Shown here: positions 28,768 through 36,678 of the stretch, one piece after another
Layout: every line of letters begins with the position of its first letter
Numbering within the stretch: position 1 is the stretch's first letter
Source of the DNA: Candidatus Pseudobacter hemicellulosilyticus
GTDB lineage: Bacteria; Bacteroidota; Bacteroidia; Chitinophagales; Chitinophagaceae
Length of the DNA: 64,000 bases
Assembly (NCBI GenBank): GCA_029202545.1
Contig: CP119311.1
Coordinates: forward strand, 186,001-250,000
Direction: 5' to 3'
Position numbers and translations under genes: made by a program
Notes under the pieces: generated by a model
What the model saw: only the letters and a program-made list of their open reading frames with translations
What the model was told of the DNA's origin: nothing
The model's database searches: none

Positions 28768-30354
28768 TCAGAATATCTTCAGCCCTGTATTGATCAGCAG
28801 GCAGTAACTGACAAAGAATACCAGGGCGAGGGAGAGGGATAAAGCGAAATATTTCACCAGGGGCCGGCTGCTTCTTTTAAAAGGCCACAGAAAAATCAGG
28901 TTAAAGAGAAAACTTACCAGCGCCAACACAAAGTTGGCCAGCACCAGGATGGCCGTAAAGATGATGGCAAAGACAGCAGGCTGCAGCACAATACCGGATG
29001 CCAGGCCATAAAGCGCTCCCATCCCGCCCGCCAGCAGCACCAGCCAACCGCCATAGACCAGCCCTTTTTTAGCATGCAGCCAGAAATACGTCATCATGCA
29101 TAAAGGCGTCGGCTCCACTGCTGCTGCTTTCCGGGGAAGGTTCGCCGGTAATCCCTTAGCTTCCCGTTCCGCTGCTTTTTGTGCGCTGCGCCGCTGCTTT
29201 TTATAGCGGGGCCACCAGATGATAAAGCCTGTTATAAATAATACCAGCGGCAGGAGGCCGGCCAGCAAGGCAAGGATCTGCGTGGGTCTGCCGCCAAAGC
29301 TGCCATAGTGGATCGGCGTCAGCCAGCTGAGATAGGCATTGCCCACATTCGGGAAATCCGTTCTGCTGTTGAGCAGCACTTTACCACTATACTGATCAAT
29401 CATGACCATCTCTCTTTTTCCCGTCTTTGGCAGGCCGGGCCCCAGCATGTCCAGCCGGAAATTACCTACGCTGTCTGCCGGAAAGGCAATGCCGCCTACC
29501 CTTGCATCGGGCAGTTGCTCCTGCCCAATGGCCAGTATCCTGGACAGGGGCAGCTGGCTGGCTGTATCACTATATACAGAACGGGCGCCCAGCACCTGGG
29601 CTACTCCCTGGGGCGACTGGCCGCTCAACAAAAACAACAGCGGCACCACCAGCATAGAGAAAGTGATACAGACGCCTGTCAATGATAACAGCGCTACTAC
29701 CGGTGAAGAATAAAAACCCAGCACATTGTGCCAGTCGTAATTCTGCCGTTTAGCACTGTTCCTGAAATTGACGGTCAGCACCGATTTCAGCAGCCGCCAT
29801 TTTTGCGGGATCCATAGCCGCAGTCCGGTAATGGTCAGGATCAGCAGGATCAAGGTGGAAAAGCCCACAATATACCTGCCCACTACCGGCACCAGCAGGC
29901 TGCGGTGGATATCCGTCACCACGTGAACAAAAGCGCTTTCATAAATGCGTTTTCCGCTCAGCGCTGCTGTATAGGGATTGATGAAGAACTCTTCTTCCGT
30001 TTTAAAATTCAGGAACCGGTAGGCGGCCGTAGCGCTGGTATCGGATTCATAGAGATAGTCGAAGGACAGATCGGGATATTTTTCCCGGACAAGTGGTACT
30101 ATATCTCCCAGCGGTATCTTTTTCTGCTGCGCCAGCACACTGAACAATTCCTTATTAAGCGCCTGGTCAATCTCATCCTCAAATACCAGGATGCTGCCAG
30201 TGACGCCTACAACAGAGACAATCAGTCCGGCAAAGATACCGAGGTACAGGTGCCATTTGCCCCACCAGCGCTGCTGGTGTTTAGCCCATTGCAGGGCCCG
30301 CCGCTTTTTGGGTTTTGCCGGCTTGTTTGTTTGTGCAATTATTTCCGTTTCCAT
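28768..30354 (-). CDS. PepSY-associated transmembrane protein
   Basis: An inner-membrane protein of 528 residues from the ATG at 30354 (METEIIAQTNKPAKPKKRR); the frame opens at 30393, but the shorter start avoids overlap with the AraC gene. The positive N-terminus is followed by the first membrane helix (WHLYLGIFAGLIVSVVGVTG), a periplasmic PepSY-like region (LVREKYPDLSFDYLYES), then about seven more hydrophobic segments, including LLPLVLFITGFIIWWPRYKK. The family is often linked to iron or siderophore uptake as a reductase-like or accessory membrane protein; the role here is not shown. It follows an AraC gene by 13 bp, so the two are probably co-transcribed. Confidence 0.88.
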   Translation of the reverse strand: METEIIAQTNKPAKPKKRRALQWAKHQQRWWGKWHLYLGIFAGLIVSVVGVTGSILVFEDEIDQALNKELFSVLAQQKKIPLGDIVPLVREKYPDLSFDYLYESDTSATAAYRFLNFKTEEEFFINPYTAALSGKRIYESAFVHVVTDIHRSLLVPVVGRYIVGFSTLILLILTITGLRLWIPQKWRLLKSVLTVNFRNSAKRQNYDWHNVLGFYSSPVVALLSLTGVCITFSMLVVPLLFLLSGQSPQGVAQVLGARSVYSDTASQLPLSRILAIGQEQLPDARVGGIAFPADSVGNFRLDMLGPGLPKTGKREMVMIDQYSGKVLLNSRTDFPNVGNAYLSWLTPIHYGSFGGRPTQILALLAGLLPLVLFITGFIIWWPRYKKQRRSAQKAAEREAKGLPANLPRKAAAVEPTPLCMMTYFWLHAKKGLVYGGWLVLLAGGMGALYGLASGIVLQPAVFAIIFTAILVLANFVLALVSFLFNLIFLWPFKRSSRPLVKYFALSLSLALVFFVSYCLLINTGLKIF

Positions 30355-30367
30355 GGAGTCAGCAAAA

Positions 30368-31381
30368 CTATCGGGCGCCCTGTCCCAGGCCACCCGCTTT
30401 TGGGAATTTTTGTTTACGGGAAAAGAAAAAAGGAGGATGCCCTGTGAACTTTTTCACTACGGCAGAGAAATACTGCTGGGAAGAAAAATTCAGCTCATAG
30501 GCCAGGCCCTTCAGCGAGACGCCCGGATCGGCCGCTATGCGTTCCAGGGCCAGCTGCACCCGCCGCCTCTGTACATAATCCAGCGGCGTATAGCCACTCA
30601 GTTCCTTGAACCAGGCTTTGAACCGGGACTCTGATAGATTTGCCTCCCGGGCCAGCATGGATATGCTGACCTCTTCAGTGAGGCGGCTTTCTATCCATTG
30701 TAATACCTGCTGCAACCGGGCATTGTCTGTAGGCTGCTGCTTTGTATCCCTTTTTTCCAGTACGGCCAGCAGGAACTGCTGCACCAGCAGCCGCAGGCGG
30801 ATAGCCAGGATATTTTTATCCAGGCGGGTATTACTGCCACGCTGCCTCCTGGCAGCACGTTCAGTTTCATCGGTATTTTTAACGCTGCCGATTTTTTTTG
30901 TATTGCCAGCTTCCTGGTAACTCCCGGGCGACTGGCCGCGCATCAGCATAAAAATAGCCTCCAGGTATTTCTTCAGCTCGCTGCTGCCACGGAAATGTCT
31001 TTTTTGGGGACGAACCAATTGCTGCAACAGGTAGTCCACGCCGGCATCCGGCCCGCTGCGGACCGAAGCGCCGGGCATTTGGAGGATCAGCCAGTACAAG
31101 CGCCCCTTCTCTTCCGGAAAACCACCGGAGCCATGTTCCTCACCCGGAAAATGAATGAACACATCCCCGCCCTTCACCACGTACTGCTCCTTACCTACCG
31201 CAAAGAGCTGGCTGCCCTTCTCATAATAACAGATCTCCATCATGCCAGGGTGGCGGTGGGCCTGGAGGTCTTTTTCCGCCCGCTGGTACTGGTAGCGGCC
31301 AAGCACACAGAGCCGGGCGATATGCATGGACCGGAAATCAAGAATGGTCCTGTTACGGGTGCTATGGATATCCAACTGCAA
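30368..31381 (-). CDS. AraC-family transcriptional regulator
   Basis: A 337-residue regulator. The N-terminal cupin is visible (HRHPGMMEICYYEKGSQLF, VKGGDVFIHFPGEEHGSGG, GRLYWLILQ). A charged spacer (about 155-200) precedes the two helix-turn-helix motifs of the C-terminal DNA-binding domain (VSISMLAREANLSESRFKAW, LKGLAYELNFSSQQYFSAVV, with TPLDYVQRRRVQLA). A TATCTTTG lies 17-24 bp upstream of the ATG (31398-31405). The gene is divergent from the phytanoyl-CoA-dioxygenase-like gene and just upstream of the PepSY gene, so either could be its target. Confidence 0.92.
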   Translation of the reverse strand: MQLDIHSTRNRTILDFRSMHIARLCVLGRYQYQRAEKDLQAHRHPGMMEICYYEKGSQLFAVGKEQYVVKGGDVFIHFPGEEHGSGGFPEEKGRLYWLILQMPGASVRSGPDAGVDYLLQQLVRPQKRHFRGSSELKKYLEAIFMLMRGQSPGSYQEAGNTKKIGSVKNTDETERAARRQRGSNTRLDKNILAIRLRLLVQQFLLAVLEKRDTKQQPTDNARLQQVLQWIESRLTEEVSISMLAREANLSESRFKAWFKELSGYTPLDYVQRRRVQLALERIAADPGVSLKGLAYELNFSSQQYFSAVVKKFTGHPPFFFSRKQKFPKAGGLGQGAR

Positions 31382-31397
31382 TGAAAAGTTCTTTACT

Positions 31398-31405
31398 CAA
31401 AGATA
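31398..31405 (-). promoter_or_regulatory. Candidate -7 promoter element of the AraC gene
   Basis: TATCTTTG on the minus strand matches TAnnTTTG exactly and lies 17 bp before the AraC ATG. The -33 TTG is not clear, so this is moderate to weak. Confidence 0.35.
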
Positions 31406-31508
31406 GACCATTTATGCTATAGTACTATGATATAAACCTGTACAGTACTTTTTATGCGAAGCCCGTAATTTACAGGACACCTTTTTTTATCATCAACAAT
31501 TGTATGCT

Positions 31509-32270
31509 ATGGGCGCTCCCTTTCAACTGACGCCCGGGCAGATAGCGGCCTACCATGAACAGGGCTACCTGGTAGTGGAGCAGCTGCTATCCCCGGAAGA
31601 ACTGCAGCAGTATCAACAGGTCTATGATGATTTCCTCAGTGGCGCCATTGCCGTGGGCGGCAACCGGAGCGATCTGGGCCAGGGGCTGGGCGATAACAAG
31701 AAAGTAGAGAACATCACGCAGATCATGTGGCCCAGCGATTTTGTGGAAGGTATGGCGGACCAGCCCTATCACCTGCGGGCCCTGCAGATAACGCAGCAGC
31801 TGGAAGGAAAAGATATGGCCATGGATTTTGACATGCTGATCAACAAAGCGCCATTTACCAATACACCCACGCCCTGGCACCAGGATGCAGCTTACTGGAT
31901 CAATATGCCTGATAAGCGGGCCCTGAGCTGCTGGCTGGCCCTCGATGACGCTACCCTCGATAATGGCTGTATGTGGTATGTCCCGGGCTCGCACCTAAAG
32001 CTGCTAAGAGCGCATCAGAGCGCCAGCAAGGGCGGCGCCCTGGTCTGTGATGCCAGCGAGGAGGAAGGACTGGGCATTGAGATAAAAGCAGGGACGGCCA
32101 TCCTGCATCACGGGCAAACCCTGCATTACAGTCGCGGCAACAGCACGGCCAGCCAGCGGCGGGCCTTTATCATCAATTACCGGCCTGAAGCGATGATTGC
32201 GCTGGAACGCGCCCAGGGCTTTGACCATGGCCGCAGCGGCAATGCGGGAGACAGGAAGGTGCGGCAGTAA
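31509..32270 (+). CDS. Phytanoyl-CoA dioxygenase family protein
   Basis: A 253-residue Fe(II)/2-oxoglutarate-dependent oxygenase-like protein. The ATG at 31509 (MGAPFQLTPGQIAAYHEQG) is preferred over the in-frame TTG at 31500. The double-stranded beta-helix ligands are visible: His and Asp of TPWHQDAAYW (about residues 123 and 125), the distal His in GQTLHYSRGN (about 206), and the 2-oxoglutarate Arg in SQRRAFIINYRPE. Family members hydroxylate small organic substrates; which one cannot be told here. It is divergent from the AraC regulator, its probable controller. Its last 61 bases are repeated at 33388, beyond the higBA cassette. Confidence 0.9.
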   Translation: MGAPFQLTPGQIAAYHEQGYLVVEQLLSPEELQQYQQVYDDFLSGAIAVGGNRSDLGQGLGDNKKVENITQIMWPSDFVEGMADQPYHLRALQITQQLEGKDMAMDFDMLINKAPFTNTPTPWHQDAAYWINMPDKRALSCWLALDDATLDNGCMWYVPGSHLKLLRAHQSASKGGALVCDASEEEGLGIEIKAGTAILHHGQTLHYSRGNSTASQRRAFIINYRPEAMIALERAQGFDHGRSGNAGDRKVRQ

Positions 32271-32275
32271 GGCCT
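32210..32275 (+). repeat. 66-bp direct repeat, copy 1 (3' end of the dioxygenase gene)
   Basis: This stretch covers the last codons and stop of the dioxygenase gene and is repeated at 33388-33453 with a single mismatch (32219 C against 33397 G). Weaker similarity continues about 25 bp further right in both copies. The two copies flank the higBA cassette. Confidence 0.95.
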
Positions 32276-32331
32276 TTTAACGGCCCGTCTCCCCGGCATC
32301 CACTCGCATACGGATTTATGCATTCAGGAAA

Positions 32332-32380
32332 CAGGTATTGCGACAGAGAATTCTTTTGTCGTAGTACCTGCTTCTTTTTT
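32332..32380 (+). terminator. Hairpin terminator after the dioxygenase gene
   Basis: CAGGTA and CGACA (32332-32345) pair with TGTCG and TACCTG (32357-32370), with small bulges. A T-rich run (CTTCTTTTTT) follows at 32371-32380. The orientation fits termination of the plus-strand dioxygenase transcript. It lies inside the segment bounded by the direct repeats. Confidence 0.65.
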
Positions 32381-32438
32381 ATAATACTATCAGTAAACGA
32401 ACTATATAAAGATGCATCCGCTGAAATATATTTTATTG

Positions 32439-32469
32439 TTTGCGCTTATACGTTAGTTTAATATATTTG
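32439..32469 (+). promoter_or_regulatory. Bacteroidota-type promoter upstream of higBA
   Basis: TTTG at 32439-32442 is followed after exactly 19 bp by TATATTTG at 32462-32469, a full match to the Bacteroidota TTTG-N19-TAnnTTTG promoter. Transcription would begin near 32475, leaving a leader of about 245 nt before the higB ATG at 32722. Apart from the palindrome at 32676 I see nothing definite in that leader. Confidence 0.65.
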
Positions 32470-32675
32470 CCTGCCTATATGCCAGACGCACCCGCAATAA
32501 TTACCACCACCGCTCCACCATCCCCCTGAAGCCGGCGTTGATTCAACTACCTGCAGTATTTGTCCATACGGGAGGCAGGCGACATTCCGGCGGCAACAAT
32601 CGGCAAAGGACACCCCAGGACGCAGAAAAAAAGAATGGCTTACTTACAAAAAAACATTATTTTTACATCCGACAA

Positions 32676-32689
32676 GTGTATTAATACAC
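32676..32689. promoter_or_regulatory. Palindromic operator candidate of higBA
   Basis: GTGTATTAATACAC is a perfect 14-bp inverted repeat ending 32 bp before the higB start. HigA-type antitoxins bind such palindromes to repress their own operon, so this is the natural candidate site. The binding itself is inferred. Confidence 0.6.
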
Positions 32690-32721
32690 AATACACCTGT
32701 CACAACAGCGGGCTACAGATC

Positions 32722-33000
32722 ATGATAAAGACAATTGATCACAAGGGCTTGCAGCTCTTTTTTGAGAATGGAAACGGCGCCAGGCTTCCACCTGGATATT
32801 TGACCAGGATAGCCATGATACTGGATATGCTGGATACCGTAACAGCAGAAGATGATATTAAAGAACTGGGAATGGGCGTGCACAGGTTAACGGGTGACAG
32901 AGCAGGCTTCTGGTCTGTGAAGGTCAGCCCTAATTACCGGATCATCTTTCGGCTGTACAAGGGCGATATTTTTGACATTGATTATGTGGATTACCACTAA
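32722..33000 (+). CDS. higB: HigB/RelE-family toxin, mRNA interferase
   Basis: A 92-residue RelE-superfamily toxin, expected to cleave mRNA on the ribosome. From the ATG at 32722 it reads MIKTIDHKGLQLFFENGNG, then LPPGYLTRIAMILDMLDTV, GVHRLTGDRAGFWSVKVSPN and YRIIFRLYKGDIFDIDYVDYH, the usual HigB pattern of length and motifs. The frame is open upstream to 32560, but the extra residues are not HigB-like. The antitoxin gene follows after 16 bp, and the toxin-first order is typical of higBA. Confidence 0.92.
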   Translation: MIKTIDHKGLQLFFENGNGARLPPGYLTRIAMILDMLDTVTAEDDIKELGMGVHRLTGDRAGFWSVKVSPNYRIIFRLYKGDIFDIDYVDYH

Positions 33001-33016
33001 AAAAGGAGGATTCAAT

Positions 33017-33337
33017 ATGGTAAAACGTGGGCTACCCCCATCACATCCGGGAACAATACTGCGGGAAATATTCATGCAGGAACGTAACCTGACTGTAACT
33101 GAGCTTGCTGAAGGATTAGGCATGACAAGGGCCAACCTTTCCGCTATTCTGAATATGCGTGCAGGCATCAGCCCTGAAGTGGCAGTAAAACTATCGGAAG
33201 CCTTTGGCAACACCGCCCAGTTCTGGATCAACTTACAAACTAATTATGAACTATGGCACGCCGAAAAAAAAGTGAAGCGTTCAGCTATCCGGCATTTCCG
33301 CCTGCCAGCTGATAAAAAGCAGGCTACCCGTGCATAG
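33017..33337 (+). CDS. higA: HigA-family antitoxin, XRE-type DNA-binding protein
   Basis: A 106-residue antitoxin starting at MVKRGLPPSHPGTILREIFM. The helix-turn-helix is clear (LTVTELAEGLGMTRANLSAI), followed by the conserved AGISPEVAVKLSEAFGNTAQ and FWINLQTNYELWHAEKK. It neutralises HigB and probably represses the operon through the palindrome upstream. An AAGGAGG lies at 33003-33009, a strong Shine-Dalgarno that is uncommon in Bacteroidota and fits an acquired cassette. The longer open frame from 32972 overlaps higB and is unlikely. Confidence 0.93.
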   Translation: MVKRGLPPSHPGTILREIFMQERNLTVTELAEGLGMTRANLSAILNMRAGISPEVAVKLSEAFGNTAQFWINLQTNYELWHAEKKVKRSAIRHFRLPADKKQATRA

Positions 33338-33387
33338 GCTTGCCTTCGCACAGATCAATGAAAGGGTATTTGCTCCTGGACAAGGCA

Positions 33388-33453
33388 CGCCCAGGGGTTT
33401 GACCATGGCCGCAGCGGCAATGCGGGAGACAGGAAGGTGCGGCAGTAAGGCCT
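33388..33453 (+). repeat. 66-bp direct repeat, copy 2
   Basis: Same sequence as 32210-32275 with one mismatch. This copy ends next to the stop of the DUF779 gene (33456). It is not part of an intact dioxygenase gene here, so it is a leftover or duplicated gene end bordering the higBA insertion. Confidence 0.95.
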
Positions 33454-33455
33454 GG

Positions 33456-33830
33456 TCAGCGGGCCGTTTCCGCTGCGTCCAGCAGTTCCAGCTCCTGTTC
33501 AGTAAATACCCGGGAGCGAACAAAAAAGCGCATGCCCAGCGGTATCTCCAAAGAGAAGCTGCTACCCCTGCCGGGCGTAACATCCAGGATCAGCTGGGTA
33601 TGTTTCCAGTATTCAAACTGGTCGCGGGCCATATAGAACCTGCAGCCTGCCACTTCGCCCAGGCAGATATCGCTGTTCCCGGTTTTGAACTCCCCGGCTT
33701 CAAAACACATAGGCTGGGAGCCATCACAGCAACCACCGCTCTGGTGGAACATCAGCGGCCCATGTTTGCGTTGCAGGATATCTATCAGTTCAAGGGCCTT
33801 ATCTGTTGCTTTTACACGTTGTATACTCAT
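33456..33830 (-). CDS. DUF779 domain-containing protein
   Basis: A 124-residue cytoplasmic protein of the DUF779 family, whose genes are commonly found beside aldehyde dehydrogenase genes. The family features are visible: KHGPLMFHQSGGCCDGSQPM with adjacent cysteines, FEAGEFKTGNSDICLGEVAG, and VTPGRGSSFSLEIPLGMRF. Its biochemical role is not established; the paired cysteines suggest metal or redox function (inference). It starts 84 bp downstream of the aldehyde dehydrogenase stop on the same strand and is probably co-transcribed with it unless the hairpin between them terminates. Confidence 0.9.
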   Translation of the reverse strand: MSIQRVKATDKALELIDILQRKHGPLMFHQSGGCCDGSQPMCFEAGEFKTGNSDICLGEVAGCRFYMARDQFEYWKHTQLILDVTPGRGSSFSLEIPLGMRFFVRSRVFTEQELELLDAAETAR

Positions 33831-33853
33831 AATATGCCTTTTTAGAAAAGATA

Positions 33854-33877
33854 AACAGCGGCCTTCCAGCCGCTGTT
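33854..33877 (-). terminator. Possible hairpin between aldehyde dehydrogenase and DUF779 genes
   Basis: AACAGCGGC (33854-33862) pairs with GCCGCTGTT (33869-33877), followed on the minus strand by TTATCTTTTCT. The T tract is imperfect, so it may attenuate rather than stop transcription. Confidence 0.45.
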
Positions 33878-33914
33878 ATCATTGCCTGCTCTTGCGTGTA
33901 ACTGTCTTACTTTT

Positions 33915-35453
33915 TTAGAAAAATCCCAGTTTATGTTTGTCATAGGAGATCAACATATTCTTTGTCTGGCGATAATGGTTCAGCATCATCTTATGTGTCT
34001 CCCTGCCAAAGCCTGATTTCTTATAACCGCCAAACGGTGCATGCGCGGGATAGGCATGGTAACAATTGACCCATACCCGGCCGGCATGGAGCGAGCGGGG
34101 CACCTGATACAGTTCATGTGCATCCCTTGTCCATACGCCGGCGCCCAATCCATATAATGTATCATTGGCCAGCTCAATGGCTTCTTCTGTTGTTTTGAAA
34201 GTGGTCACGCAAACCACTGGTCCAAAGATCTCTTCCTGGAAGATGCGCATTTTATTATGCCCCTTGAAAATGGTAGGCTGAATATAATAACCATGCTCCA
34301 GGCCGCTGTTCTGGTGGAAGGCCGCGCCGCCTGTCAGCACCTGGGCGCCCTCCTGCTTACCAATGTCCAGGTAACTAAGGATCTTTTTGTACTGATCTTC
34401 CGATGCCTGCGCACCCATCATCACCGTTCCATCCAGCGGGTTGCCCATGCGGATGGCGCGGGTGCGCTGGATCACGCGGTCAATGAATTTTTCGTAAATG
34501 CTTTCCTGCACCAGCATGCGACTGGGACAGGTACATACCTCACCCTGGTTGAGTGCAAACATCACGGCGCCTTCAATGGCTTTGTCCAGGAATTCATCAT
34601 CCTGGTCCATGACCGATTCAAAGAATACATTGGCGCTCTTACCGCCCAGCTCCATGGTCACCGGTATCAGGTTCTCGGAAGCATATTGCATGATCAGCCG
34701 ACCGGTAGTGGTCTCACCGGTGAAAGCCACTTTCTGGATCCGGGGCGACTGCGCCAGGGGCTTACCCGCTTCGGGACCGAAACCTGTCACCACATTTAAA
34801 ACACCGGCAGGCAGAATGCCGTCAATCAATTCCATCAGGCACATGATACTCGTTGGCGTCTGCTCTGCCGGTTTCACCACAACACAGCAACCGGCCGCAA
34901 GGGCTGGTGCTATTTTCCACGTCGCCATTAGCAAGGGAAAGTTCCAGGGGATGATCTGTCCAACCACCCCTATAGGTTCGTGTAAGTTAAGGCTCAGGGT
35001 ATGTTCATCATGCTCACTCAGTGATCCCTCCTCACTGCGGATCACACCGGCAAAATACCGGAAATGATCTACCACCAGCGGCAGATCGGCCGCACGGGTC
35101 TCCCGGATAGGCTTGCCATTATCGATGGTCTCCACAATGGCCAGGTATTCCAGGTTGTCTTCAATGATCTGTGCAATCTTCAGCAGCAGGTTACTCCGAT
35201 GGGCAGCTGCTGTTTTACCCCAGGTCTCAAAGGCCTTGTTGGCAGCCTCTACCGCTTTCTCAATATCCTGCTCATTGCCACGGGCGGCATGCGTAAAAAC
35301 TTTTCCATCAATGGGTGAACTATTACCGAAATATTCACCGCAGGCCGGCGGCACCCAGGCGCCGCCTATATAGTGATCGTATTTTTTTTTGAAAGCCGGA
35401 CGCGCCGGCAAGACAGGGGCAGACCTGTCGGCTGTTGAAGTACTCATATGCAA
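33915..35453 (-). CDS. NAD(P)-dependent aldehyde dehydrogenase
   Basis: A 512-residue cytosolic enzyme that oxidises an aldehyde to its acid. Visible motifs are the N-terminal HYIGGAWVPPACGEYF, GQIIPWNFPLLMATWKIAPA around the conserved Asn, the nucleotide-binding GETTTGRLIM, the active Glu in VTMELGGKS, the catalytic Cys region FALNQGEVCTCPSRM, and EEIFGPVV near the C-terminus. The EVCTCPSR form and the DUF779 and AraC neighbours resemble the AldB/ExaC-like branch acting on acetaldehyde, glycolaldehyde or similar short aldehydes; that substrate is inferred. The ATG at 35447 is an alternative start. Confidence 0.95.
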   Translation of the reverse strand: MHMSTSTADRSAPVLPARPAFKKKYDHYIGGAWVPPACGEYFGNSSPIDGKVFTHAARGNEQDIEKAVEAANKAFETWGKTAAAHRSNLLLKIAQIIEDNLEYLAIVETIDNGKPIRETRAADLPLVVDHFRYFAGVIRSEEGSLSEHDEHTLSLNLHEPIGVVGQIIPWNFPLLMATWKIAPALAAGCCVVVKPAEQTPTSIMCLMELIDGILPAGVLNVVTGFGPEAGKPLAQSPRIQKVAFTGETTTGRLIMQYASENLIPVTMELGGKSANVFFESVMDQDDEFLDKAIEGAVMFALNQGEVCTCPSRMLVQESIYEKFIDRVIQRTRAIRMGNPLDGTVMMGAQASEDQYKKILSYLDIGKQEGAQVLTGGAAFHQNSGLEHGYYIQPTIFKGHNKMRIFQEEIFGPVVCVTTFKTTEEAIELANDTLYGLGAGVWTRDAHELYQVPRSLHAGRVWVNCYHAYPAHAPFGGYKKSGFGRETHKMMLNHYRQTKNMLISYDKHKLGFF

Positions 35454-35510
35454 GCAAATTATGTGTGAATGAATACTGTAATTTTCATTAAAAATGGCAG
35501 CCGGTCCACA

Positions 35511-35541
35511 ACAATTGTACTTTTTTATAGCACGATTGTAC
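35511..35541. promoter_or_regulatory. Direct repeats, candidate AraC-family binding site
   Basis: ACAATTGTAC (35511-35520) and ACGATTGTAC (35532-35541) differ at one base and are offset by exactly 21 bp, two helical turns. They lie in the intergenic region between the divergent aldehyde dehydrogenase and AraC genes. This is the layout expected for a direct-repeat AraC operator. Confidence 0.5.
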
Positions 35542-35603
35542 CGGGATTTGCGTATATTTATTGTATTCCCTTTTATCCCGCTGTATCATAAATTGTTATT
35601 GCT

Positions 35604-36545
35604 GTGCCATCCAGACACCATTTGACAAAAATAGGCCTGACGCCTACCCCCTATCTGCAAACGCTGGTAGAGAACAGGCGTGTGTTTAACTTACACAACT
35701 GTGAGCTGAGCATTTATGAAAGCTATGCAGCGGCCTCACACATCCCACTCGCTTTCAATGATGTAGTGATCACCAGCATGATCCGGGGGAAAAAAATTAT
35801 GCATGTTTTTGACGATCCCTCCTTTGAATATAATCCCGGGGAGACCCTGATCTTCCCGGCCAATGAGACTATGGTGATCGATTTCCCGGAAGCCGCTCCT
35901 GAAACGCCCACCCAGTGCATTGCCCTGACCGTGGACTCGGATTATATCAACAACACCATCCAGTACCTGAACAATTACTATAATGCGGAAGATGAAAAAC
36001 ATCACTGGAAGCTGGAATTCAATCAGTACCATTTTCTGAACGATAAGGAAGTGGCTAACCTGATTGACAAGATCATCCGGGTATGCACCAGCCCTGATAG
36101 GGCCAAGGATATTTTTGTAGACCTCTCCCTCAAGGAATTACTGATCCGCCTGGTACAGACACAACGGTTATTCCTCACCGCCAACCAGAGCCAGGCGCAG
36201 GAGAACCATTCGCGCCTGCATTTCATTCTCAATTATATCCGTCAGAACCTGGCGGAAAAGATCGCGGTGGATGATCTCTGCCGCAAAGCCTACCTCAGCC
36301 GGAACGGCTTCTTCAAATGGTTCCGGGAACAGTGCGGCGTCAGCCCTTTGGAATATATCAATGCCGAAAGGGTGAAAATGGCCAAGCAGCTGCTGGCCGA
36401 TCCCCGCCATGATATCCGCGCCGTGAGCGACCGCTGCGGTTTTACAGATGTCAATTATTTTACCCGGGTTTTCCGGAAAATTGAAGGTATTACGCCAGGG
36501 GGGTACCAGGGATGTCTGAAGAATAATAACGGTAAATATCAATAA
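35604..36545 (+). CDS. AraC-family transcriptional regulator of the aldehyde dehydrogenase group
   Basis: A 313-residue regulator with a GTG start at 35604. The N-terminal region (LTKIGLTPTPYLQTLVENRR, NPGETLIFPANETMVIDFPE) resembles the AraC_N-type sensor domain. The C-terminal DNA-binding domain has IAVDDLCRKAYLSRNGFFKW, QCGVSPLEYINAERVKMAKQ and IRAVSDRCGFTDVNYFTRVF, followed by EGITPGGY. It is divergent from the aldehyde dehydrogenase/DUF779 pair, with 150 bp between the starts holding a likely direct-repeat operator. It probably activates that pair in response to an aldehyde or alcohol; the inducer is inferred. Confidence 0.92.
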   Translation: MPSRHHLTKIGLTPTPYLQTLVENRRVFNLHNCELSIYESYAAASHIPLAFNDVVITSMIRGKKIMHVFDDPSFEYNPGETLIFPANETMVIDFPEAAPETPTQCIALTVDSDYINNTIQYLNNYYNAEDEKHHWKLEFNQYHFLNDKEVANLIDKIIRVCTSPDRAKDIFVDLSLKELLIRLVQTQRLFLTANQSQAQENHSRLHFILNYIRQNLAEKIAVDDLCRKAYLSRNGFFKWFREQCGVSPLEYINAERVKMAKQLLADPRHDIRAVSDRCGFTDVNYFTRVFRKIEGITPGGYQGCLKNNNGKYQ

Positions 36546-36678
36546 CTTTTTGTAAAAGAAACCTATCAACCTAACACTTACTATTTAATTGTTAAAATGA
36601 AATTAATGTTATAAAACCCAGCAACCGAGCTAATAATCGAAAAAATTTCGACTTGTGAATATCTTCACTAGTAAAATG

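Noticed and set aside
32560..32721. N-terminal extension of HigB in the open frame
   Set aside because: The extra 54 residues are not HigB-like and would give an atypically long toxin. The ATG at 32722 gives the usual 92 residues.
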